Assembly (NCBI GenBank): GCA_910578985.1
Contig: CAJTSF010000004.1
Coordinates: 1 to 64,000 of the forward strand
Length of the DNA: 64,000 nt
Origin: an uncultured Odoribacter sp.
GTDB taxonomy: Bacteria; Bacteroidota; Bacteroidia; Bacteroidales; Marinifilaceae
Direction of reading: 5' to 3'
The notes under the pieces: generated by a model
The model's input: only the letters and a program-made list of their open reading frames with translations
The model's database searches: none
Told to the model about the DNA's origin: nothing
Shown: piece after piece, positions 57,779-64,000 of the stretch
How positions within the stretch are numbered: position 1 is the first letter of the stretch
How the letters are laid out: each line of letters starts with the position of its first letter
Position numbers and translations under genes: made by a program

Positions 57779-59173
57779 TCAGGGAATAATATCTTTCGCC
57801 ACGCGGAACATGTATTCCCGCGCCTCTTCGTAATTGTTGCCGATCACTCCGTCCAGGATGGCTTCCTTGATGGCATTTTTGATATCCCCGATAGCCCGGC
57901 ACGGAGGAAGATTGAACGTGGCGATAATCTCCTCGCCGCTGATGGGGGGCTGGAAATTGCGGATGCTGTCCTTTTCCTCCACCTCCTTCAACTTCCGGCG
58001 CACAATCTTGAAATTCTCCAGGAAGCGTTTCACCTTCTCCTCGTTCTTCGACGTGATGTCCGCCTCCGCCAGTGTCATCAAATCGTCGATATCATCCCCC
58101 GCATCGAACAGCAGGCGGCGCACCGCCGAATCCGTCACGATTTCCTCGCTCAGCACGATAGGGCGCATGTGCAGGTTCACCAACTTCTGCACGTACTTCA
58201 TCTTCTCGTTCTGCGGCAGCTTCAGGCGCGCGAAAATCTTCGGCACCATCCGTTCTCCCGTATGGTTATGCCCGTAGAACGTCCACCCTTGCGCCGGGGA
58301 GAACTTTTTCGTGACGGTTTTCCCGATGTCGTGCAGCAGGGCAGCCCAACGCAGCCACAGGTCTTCGCTGTACAGCGCCACGCCGTCCACCACCGCCAGC
58401 GTATGGTAAAAATTATCCTTGTGCCCCACGCCGTTCACATGTTCCACCCCTTTCAGCGCCACCAGTTCCGGAAAGAACTGCTTCAGCAGCCCTGTCTCCT
58501 CCAACAGCGAAATGCCCTTCGAGGGCTCCGGTGAAAGCATGATTTTATTGAACTCGTCCATGATGCGCTCCATGGAGATAATCGGCAGCCGGAAAGCGAA
58601 TTCCGACAGCGCGCGCAACGTGTTCTCTTCGATGCGGAAGTTCAGTTGCGAGGCAAACCGCACCGCCCGCATCATCCGCAGCGGGTCGTCCGAGAAAGTG
58701 ATGCCCGGTTCCAGCGGCGTCCGGATAATCCGCTGCTCCAGATGCTCCACTCCCCCGAACGGGTCGATGAGTTCCCCGTAATCCGCCCGGTTCAGGGAAA
58801 TAGCGAGGGCGTTGATGGTGAAATCCCGCCGTTTCTGGTCGTCGTCGATGCTCCCCTCCTCCACAATCGGCTTGCGCGAATCGGCACGGTACGACTCCCG
58901 GCGCGCCCCGACAAACTCCACCTCCATCCCCTTGTACCTGAACATCGCCGTCCCGAAGTTCTTGAACACCGACACATGCAGCCCCCCCAGCCGCTCCGCC
59001 GCCTTCTCCGCCAGCGCGATGCCGCTCCCGTGCACCACCACGTCGATGTCCTTCGACGGACGGTGCAGCAGCAGGTCGCGCACATATCCCCCGATGACGT
59101 ATGCCTCCACACCCTCCTCTTCGGCAATCTCCGAAAGGGTCTTGAATACCGGATGTTCCAATGGTAACTGCAT
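57779..59173 (-). CDS. cca: CCA-adding tRNA nucleotidyltransferase with HD domain
   Basis: A 464-aa protein. Class-II nucleotidyltransferase head: AYVIGGYVRDLLLHRPSKDIDVVVHG (Gly-Gly and Asp-x-Asp), KPIVEEGSIDDDQKRRDFTINALAISL, then the RNA-binding neck (DPLRMMRAVRFASQLNFRIE) and a C-terminal HD domain (LRWAALLHDIGK, HNHTGERMVPKIFARLKLP). Repairs and adds the 3' CCA of tRNAs; a poly(A)-polymerase relative is the alternative. A TATCTTTG box precedes it at 59209-59202. Confidence 0.93.
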   Translation of the reverse strand: MQLPLEHPVFKTLSEIAEEEGVEAYVIGGYVRDLLLHRPSKDIDVVVHGSGIALAEKAAERLGGLHVSVFKNFGTAMFRYKGMEVEFVGARRESYRADSRKPIVEEGSIDDDQKRRDFTINALAISLNRADYGELIDPFGGVEHLEQRIIRTPLEPGITFSDDPLRMMRAVRFASQLNFRIEENTLRALSEFAFRLPIISMERIMDEFNKIMLSPEPSKGISLLEETGLLKQFFPELVALKGVEHVNGVGHKDNFYHTLAVVDGVALYSEDLWLRWAALLHDIGKTVTKKFSPAQGWTFYGHNHTGERMVPKIFARLKLPQNEKMKYVQKLVNLHMRPIVLSEEIVTDSAVRRLLFDAGDDIDDLMTLAEADITSKNEEKVKRFLENFKIVRRKLKEVEEKDSIRNFQPPISGEEIIATFNLPPCRAIGDIKNAIKEAILDGVIGNNYEEAREYMFRVAKDIIP

Positions 59174-59201
59174 GCCTTTTGCTTTTGTCGGTTAAGGATG
59201 G

Positions 59202-59209
59202 CAAAGATA
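59202..59209 (-). promoter_or_regulatory. -7 box for cca
   Basis: Minus-strand TATCTTTG, 29 bases before the cca ATG. Confidence 0.5.
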
Positions 59210-59342
59210 CGAAAAGCGCGGATTCTTTATTCCTCATTCATGTTATTTTTGAATGGTGGATAAAGAATCCGCTGCAATTTAGGATTGGTTCCTCACGGCT
59301 ACAAAGACCGCAAGAAAGAATGCGAAGAAAAATCCGCCCCTC

Positions 59343-59978
59343 TTACGACACCTTCAAGTGTCTCGTCTTCGACGCCTTCTTCCCGTCGGCGGACGTCACG
59401 AACACATACACCTCCAGCTCATCCATCGACCACTCCTCCGGCATCGTCCACGTGTACGCGACATCCTCGCTCCTTTTGCCCAGCTCCACGCACTCCGACT
59501 GCAACCACCCCTTCTCCAGCACCACCCCGTAGAACACGTCGTCCGGCGCGGCATGCTGCTTGAAGTTCGTCTGCGGAATAGTGAACGTCAGCGTGCCCGC
59601 CTCCGTGTCCTTCGTCACCGACATCCGCACCGGCAGCATCCGGTTGCCCTGCGACAACACCAGCCGCTCATAGTCCACCGCCTTCTCCAGCTCGTCCGTC
59701 ACCTCCACCGCCTTCCGGTTCAGGTGCACGAAATAGTTCTCCGGCGTGTTGTTCTGCGGGCGTCTCTTCATCCCCAGGCTCAGCGCTTCCGGGAGCGCCC
59801 CCGCCAGTTCCACCAGTGTCGGGAAACGCTTCCGCTGCTTCTGCTGCTTCAGCGTATTCGGGTTCGTCACTTCGTCCACTTTCTCCTTCACGATATTCAT
59901 CCCCTTCACCCGGCATGTTGTCAGATTACCGAACGACTTCTGCATCTTTGAAAATGCCGTCGACTTGAAAAGTGCCAT
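59343..59978 (-). CDS. DUF6266-like protein
   Basis: About 211 aa from MALFKSTAFSKMQKSFGNLTTCRVKGMNIVKEKVDEVTNP (59978). This N-terminal pattern, a short region like that of phage/virion-associated or DUF6266 proteins, is followed by Ig-like beta strands (MRLPVRMSVTKDTEAGTLTFTIP-like) and a Fn3-like end (LEVYVFVTSADGKKASKTRHL). DUF6266 proteins are widespread in Bacteroidales, function unknown. Forms a pair with the next gene. Confidence 0.7.
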   Translation of the reverse strand: MALFKSTAFSKMQKSFGNLTTCRVKGMNIVKEKVDEVTNPNTLKQQKQRKRFPTLVELAGALPEALSLGMKRRPQNNTPENYFVHLNRKAVEVTDELEKAVDYERLVLSQGNRMLPVRMSVTKDTEAGTLTFTIPQTNFKQHAAPDDVFYGVVLEKGWLQSECVELGKRSEDVAYTWTMPEEWSMDELEVYVFVTSADGKKASKTRHLKVS

Positions 59979-60034
59979 CAATATCAAGATGGCCCGCTGT
60001 TCTTCATCAAAATTATTTTTCATATCATTTCAAT

Positions 60035-60676
60035 TTAATGGTTTAAATAAAAGTATTTACTCCTCGATACCTCCCCGCTCTCCGATTGGAAAAAGCAGTA
60101 CATCTGCTCAATCCCTGCCCACTCCGGTGGCAAACGGATGACGGCACGGCATCCCTTCCTCCTCCACTCTCCGATGTCGGGAACTTCCACGCTCCATCCC
60201 TCTTCCTCTTTCTGCCTCACCAGCGCCACCGCCAGCCGGTCCTCCTCCTCCGCGTCCGGATACTTCTCCTCGTCCTTCCACTCCAGCACCACCGTCTCCC
60301 CGTCGTACTCCGCCACCTGCATCCCGTCCGGCAACCCCGCGCGCCCCACCGTCACCGTCAGTTTACTCATATCCGCCGCGCCTCCCTTCTTGTTGAACAC
60401 CATCTGATGCTCCCGCACAAAAAGGTTATACCCCGACAACCCTGTCCCTGCCGCCGCTTTCTTCCACACTCCGTACAGCCCTGCCGCCTTCACCGCCTGG
60501 TAAAAGGCAGCCACCCCTGCCCACCGCTCCTGCTGCTCCTTCATTTCGGGCGTCAGTTCGATGCTCTCCCTGTCCGGCATGGTGCGCACATACGTCTTTC
60601 CATGGCACTGATAGACAATCAGATCCTCGATTCTCCCGCTCATTTTTTGCAACAGCCTGTTCTTACTTATAGCCAT
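60035..60676 (-). CDS. DUF6266-like protein, paralogue of its neighbour
   Basis: A 213-aa protein, MAISKNRLLQKMSGRIEDLIVYQCHGKTYVRTMPDRESIELTPE, with the same layout as the 59343 gene: short N-terminal module, helix QAVKAAGLYGVWKKAAAGTGLSGYNLFVRE, then Ig-like strands and a C-terminal EQMYCFFQSESGEVSRSKYFYL. The two lie 56 bases apart on the same strand and probably act as a pair. Function unknown. Confidence 0.7.
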   Translation of the reverse strand: MAISKNRLLQKMSGRIEDLIVYQCHGKTYVRTMPDRESIELTPEMKEQQERWAGVAAFYQAVKAAGLYGVWKKAAAGTGLSGYNLFVREHQMVFNKKGGAADMSKLTVTVGRAGLPDGMQVAEYDGETVVLEWKDEEKYPDAEEEDRLAVALVRQKEEEGWSVEVPDIGEWRRKGCRAVIRLPPEWAGIEQMYCFFQSESGEVSRSKYFYLNH

Positions 60677-61101
60677 ACCGATAGCATTTAAGATGAAACA
60701 TAAATCCCCCTCGCGTCTTTTGCACCCTCCGAAGCGAAAATAACCTCACGACAAACCACGTGCCTTTGCAGCGATGCTTTTCCGCTACCGGAATCAACGA
60801 TAAATTTTTGTGTATCCTAAGGTTGGTAAGATGAAGTAGACCTTAGATAAGCCAGAGTTATAATTTTTTAGTTCTATACAATTAGGAACCCCCATATATA
60901 TGTATCCGTCTTTCTCGACGTTGGATTTTTCGGGAGAACTAATACTTACAATTTCCGCCTTACAGCGTGAAACTCCTACCATTTGAAAGAACTTTTTCGA
61001 ACGAAAATTCAATGACAAAATTAAGAATAAGTTTTGATGTTTCCAAATAAAAATCGAATTATTTTTGAAAAATTTCTCTCTGCCGATTATTTCCCCGGTA
61101 G

Positions 61102-61251
61102 CCCATAGGCAAGTCATGGGAAATGCCCTGTCATGGCAGAATCACCCCCAAGGCAACGGGTAGGCAACGCGATGCTATCTTCGCGTTACCTTCGCGTTAC
61201 CATCGCGTAGCCTTCGCGTTGATAGGGAGTTTCCTATGACTTGCCTATGGG
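61102..61251. repeat. 150-bp element: 22-bp inverted repeats around 11-bp tandem repeats
   Basis: Arms 61102-61123 and 61230-61251 (CCCATAGGCAAGTCAT...) are inverted with one mismatch in 22. Between them four 11-bp units like CTTCGCGTTAC (61179-61222) sit in tandem. It lies just upstream of a surface-protein gene. Could be an invertible segment or a small repeat/MITE-like element; no site-specific recombinase is nearby. Confidence 0.65.
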
Positions 61252-61323
61252 TTATCTGGGTATGGAGTCGTGTTAATGGTAGTTAAAATGAAACAGTCGA
61301 TATACAACTTAGCAAAAATGCTA

Positions 61324-61331
61324 TACATTTG
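61324..61331 (+). promoter_or_regulatory. -7 box for the BIG2 lipoprotein
   Basis: TACATTTG, 48 bases before the ATG at 61380. Confidence 0.5.
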
Positions 61332-61379
61332 TACTTTCAAAATAATAAAAAAACTTTACATCAACAAAATTAATACGAT

Positions 61380-62807
61380 ATGTTCATGAAGAAAATCAAA
61401 TTGAAATTCATGAGTCTGACAAGGCTTGATGGATTAAAGGACAGGGGTGTGAGGCTAAGGCCTTTTTCGTTTGTTGTCCCTGTTTTGCTGCTTGTGGCAA
61501 GCATCGCTTGTAACAAGGAGTCCGGACCGAGTATCATCGAGGCAACGTCGGTCAGTCTGAATAAGACGTCGGTGTCGCTTGCTGTCGGGGAGAGTGTTGA
61601 ACTGACGGCGACCGTTTTCCCGGAGGATGCCACGGACAAAACGGTGTCGTGGTCATCTTCCAATACGAGTGTGGTTACTGTTTCGGACGGCAGGGTGAAG
61701 GCTGTAGGTATCGGTTCGGCGACGGTTATCGCTCAGTCGGGGAGTGTCAGAACTGAATGTTCGGTGACCGTCAGTGCTGTCGAGGTGACGTCGGTTAAAT
61801 TGAATAAGACGTCGGTGTCACTTGCCGTTGGAGGGTTGGTTGTGTTGACGGCGACTGTGTCGCCGGAGAATGCCACGGACAAGACGGTGACATGGTCGTC
61901 GTCCGACGAGAGTGTCGCTACTGTCAAGGATGGTAAGGTGGAGAGTGTCGGAGCAGGGACTGTGACGATTACCGCCCGGGCGGGTGATGTTAAGGCTGAA
62001 TGTGCAGTAACAGTTGAGCCTGTTGAAGTGACGTCAATCCAGCTTGATCAAGAATCGGTTGTTGTTCCCGCAGGTGGAACTGTGGAGTTAACGGCGACTA
62101 TTTCCCCAGAGAATGCCACAGATAAGACGGTAACGTGGTCATCGTCCGATGAAAGTGTCGCTACAGTCATAGATGGCAAGGTGACGGGCGTCGGTGTCGG
62201 TTCGGCAACGATTACTGCACAGGCGGGAGATTTCAAGGCTGAATGTTCAGTGACGGTCATTATTGAAGTGGTGTCAATCCAACTTGATCGGACGTCCGCT
62301 ACATTGTCTGTAGGCAATGATATGGAGCTGACGGCAACCGTATTGCCGGAGGATGCGACGGACAAGACGGTGGTGTGGGCATCGTCCGACGAGAGTGTCG
62401 CCATTGTAATTGACGGAAAGGTGACGGCTGTCAGTGTCGGTTCGGCGACGATTACCGCACAGGCGGGTAATATCAAGGTGGTATGTTCGGTGACCGTCAT
62501 TATTGAAGTGGCATCAATCAAACTCAACAAGGCGTCGGTTATACTTTATCCGGGCGATAGTATGGAATTGACGGCAACTGTATTGCCGGAGAATGCGACG
62601 GACAAGACGGTGACGTGGTCGTCGTCTAATGCGAGTGTTGCCACCGTTGCGAATGGCAAAGTGACGGTTGTCGGCGTCGGTTCTGCTGCTATCACTGCTC
62701 GGACGAGTAACGGTCGTAGTGTCGAGTGTGTCATTGTTGTGAAGGATAAAGGGGATGAAGATGTTCCTCCCGGCGGTTCGGAAGGAACCGGTGAAATAGA
62801 ATGGTAA
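61380..62807 (+). CDS. surface lipoprotein with five BIG2 repeats
   Basis: A 475-aa lipoprotein. A long N-terminal region leads to the lipobox VASIAC (about Cys44). Then five ~80-residue bacterial Ig-like group 2 repeats, each with 'V.L..tS..L.vG....LTATV.PE.ATDKTV.WSSS..SVATV..GKV..VG.GSATITA.AG....ECSVTV'. C-terminus Gly/Glu-rich. The repeats are alike at DNA level, so copy number may vary by recombination. BIG2 domains make stalks of adhesins. Followed by a fimbrillin-like lipoprotein 19 bases later, probably co-transcribed. Confidence 0.9.
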   Translation: MFMKKIKLKFMSLTRLDGLKDRGVRLRPFSFVVPVLLLVASIACNKESGPSIIEATSVSLNKTSVSLAVGESVELTATVFPEDATDKTVSWSSSNTSVVTVSDGRVKAVGIGSATVIAQSGSVRTECSVTVSAVEVTSVKLNKTSVSLAVGGLVVLTATVSPENATDKTVTWSSSDESVATVKDGKVESVGAGTVTITARAGDVKAECAVTVEPVEVTSIQLDQESVVVPAGGTVELTATISPENATDKTVTWSSSDESVATVIDGKVTGVGVGSATITAQAGDFKAECSVTVIIEVVSIQLDRTSATLSVGNDMELTATVLPEDATDKTVVWASSDESVAIVIDGKVTAVSVGSATITAQAGNIKVVCSVTVIIEVASIKLNKASVILYPGDSMELTATVLPENATDKTVTWSSSNASVATVANGKVTVVGVGSAAITARTSNGRSVECVIVVKDKGDEDVPPGGSEGTGEIEW

Positions 62808-62826
62808 ATTTTTAAAAATAAGTGTG

Positions 62827-64000
62827 ATGAATACAAGGATTAAATGTTTGATTTTTGCATGTGTCGCTTTGTTGAGTGCCGCATGCGCCGAAAAAGAGGT
62901 AGAATATTCTACCGTTGAGCCCGAAGGCGTTGAGATGGTTATTTCCGCCGTGAGGGAGGGGAATGTGCCCGATACGCGGACGGTTCGTGAGTCTGACGGT
63001 TCGGTGGAATGGTGTCCGGCGGATGAAATCAGCGTGTTTTATACTGAAAATACCACTGGTGGCAGCAGGTTTACCTGTCAGAGCACGGAGCAGACGGCAA
63101 TTGCCGAGTTTAAGGGAAGACTTGATGGCGTCATTGCCGGAGGGGAGTATTTCACGAGCGGGAAGTACCTTTATGGTGTCTATCCTTATTCGACAAATAC
63201 CAAATTTAAGGACGGGGTTACGACCATTACTCTCTCGTCTAATCAGAGAGCGGTGGAAGGAACTTTTGCCAATGGGCTGTTCCCGACAATCGCCCGTTCA
63301 CAGAATATGAATCTTGCATTTTATAATATCTGTGGCGGTGTGAAGTTCATGGTATCCCGGGAGGATATTACCTCTGTCAGTATTAAAGGTAATAATGATG
63401 AGAGACTGGCTGGAACGGCGAACGTCACTTTAGGTGAAAACGGGAAACCGGTTGTCCTGACGGAAGAGGTCGGAGAGGATGGAAGTAAAAAAGGAATAAC
63501 CGTGTATGCTCCGGGAGGCGGCACGTTCGAACCGGGCAAGGAGTATTATATCGTGGCTTATCCGGTCAAGCTCAGTTCGGGTTACACGATGACTTTCCGG
63601 ACCACAGAAATGAAGGAAGGAAGTTATGTAAGCAATAGTGAAGTTGAGATTCAGCGCTCTGTTTTCGGTGTTCTTGACCAAAAGGATAAAAATGTCACCG
63701 AGTGGATAGATCTTACATCCGTCGGTGGTGGTGAAAATAGCGGTATTTATCTCGGTATTATGGGATTTAATCAAGCTTTGTATCCTTATCCTATCAGTGA
63801 ACTTAGCGATGAAAGTAAAGACGGTTTCGATTCGTTTATTGATTCTTTGAATATGAAATACGGTACGTTGTTGTATTATTCCGTTGACCGGGCTATCAAT
63901 ACGTTGCAATCGGTTCCTCTGCCTACGGATCTTTCGACAGTGGCTGTCGTGACATTTACCGATGGCTTGGATCAGGGCTCAATGATGATGAATGTTCCGT
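62827..64000 (+). CDS. fimbrillin-like lipoprotein with C-terminal VWA domain (cut by window end)
   Basis: ATG at 62827; open to the last base, so at least 391 residues are encoded and the 3' end is missing. Lipobox LLSAAC. The N-terminal half has fimbrillin features (DTRTVRESDGSVEWCPADEISVFY, then FAFYNICGGVKFMVSREDI-like strands, and KEYYIVAYPVKLSSG). From about residue 310, IYLGIMGFNQALYPYPISEL and VAVVTFTDGLDQGS mark a VWA domain with a partly MIDAS-like arrangement. Presumed surface adhesin or pilus subunit. The minus-strand frame here is a shadow. Confidence 0.85.
   Translation, partial: MNTRIKCLIFACVALLSAACAEKEVEYSTVEPEGVEMVISAVREGNVPDTRTVRESDGSVEWCPADEISVFYTENTTGGSRFTCQSTEQTAIAEFKGRLDGVIAGGEYFTSGKYLYGVYPYSTNTKFKDGVTTITLSSNQRAVEGTFANGLFPTIARSQNMNLAFYNICGGVKFMVSREDITSVSIKGNNDERLAGTANVTLGENGKPVVLTEEVGEDGSKKGITVYAPGGGTFEPGKEYYIVAYPVKLSSGYTMTFRTTEMKEGSYVSNSEVEIQRSVFGVLDQKDKNVTEWIDLTSVGGGENSGIYLGIMGFNQALYPYPISELSDESKDGFDSFIDSLNMKYGTLLYYSVDRAINTLQSVPLPTDLSTVAVVTFTDGLDQGSMMMNVP

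Larger units (their letters stand above)
60677..61379. other. intergenic region with inverted-repeat element
   Basis: 703 bases with no convincing gene; a minus-strand frame at 60794-61117 has no start context or domain. It holds the 61102-61251 inverted-repeat element and the promoter box of the next gene (TACATTTG, 61324-61331). Confidence 0.6.

Noticed and set aside
60794..61117. 107-aa minus-strand frame
   Set aside because: No domain, no signal, poor start context, and it runs into the inverted-repeat element; treated as non-coding.
1..64000. CRISPR array, rRNA or complete tRNA genes
   Set aside because: No regularly spaced repeats with unique spacers and no full cloverleaf were noticed; only the T-arm-like element at 42645-42686.

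Overview
The window is a Bacteroidales chromosome segment. It carries SusC/SusD outer-membrane import genes with an ECF sigma/FecR pair, many lipoproteins with short Bacteroidetes-type lipoboxes, fimbrillin-like and BIG2 surface proteins, and TAnnTTTG-type promoter boxes. Genus is not resolvable by eye. The central 33.3 kb (11452-44773) is a complete-looking Mu-like transposable myophage inserted in the SusC gene. A 5-bp direct repeat, AATTG, flanks it at 11447-11451 and 44774-44778. Removing the phage and one repeat copy rejoins SusC in frame (KERIQ|FSRELN), so this is a clean transposition event.

Left host arm (1-11451, mostly minus strand): a LytTR regulator; a three-gene cassette with a zincin-type lipoprotein and AT-rich composition; two thioredoxin-fold proteins; a FISUMP lipoprotein; a metallopeptidase-like lipoprotein lacking HExxH; SusD; and the 3' part of SusC. 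Right host arm (44774-64000): the 5' part of SusC, FecR and ECF sigma (which would drive the interrupted operon), methylglyoxal synthase, a heavy-metal-type RND tripartite efflux operon, a HAD phosphatase, HIT protein, GreA, UDP-glucose dehydrogenase, a lipid kinase, a CCA-adding-type nucleotidyltransferase, two DUF6266-like proteins, and a surface locus (BIG2 lipoprotein plus a fimbrillin/VWA lipoprotein cut by the window end).

The phage has three transcription blocks. The early block runs right to left from 43.3 to 35.5 kb: Cro/Ner-like HTH, MuA-like transposase, MuB-like ATPase, P-loop protein, small early proteins, with an S24 repressor divergent at 43.4 kb. The head block runs left to right from 26.7 to 35.1 kb: terminase, gp36-like, portal, gpF-like protein with a nuclease-like C-terminus, gpG-like, tail-terminator-like, small HTH, D12 adenine methylase and a thymidylate-synthase homologue. 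The capsid, lysis and tail block runs right to left from 26.5 to 12.3 kb: protease/scaffold, capsid with a BACON domain, lysozyme, spanin-like pair, sheath, tube, frameshifted tail chaperone, tape measure, baseplate, fibre. A separately promoted lipoprotein gene follows at the end.

The most unusual material lies in the gaps between head-block genes. Three candidate small RNAs (31.9-32.0, 33.2-33.3 and 35.2-35.4 kb) are on the minus strand. Each has a Bacteroides-type -7 box, strong secondary structure and a U-tract terminator. In two of them the 5' half of the terminator stem lies inside the loop of a long hairpin, giving a pseudoknot. A fourth, weaker element of the same topology lies at 36.6 kb. 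Other points of interest are a TS homologue whose pyrimidine-recognition Asn is Asp (as in dCMP hydroxymethylases), the BACON-capsid fusion, a tRNA T-arm-like element before the transposase, and unequal phage ends with 22-bp tandem transposase-type repeats.
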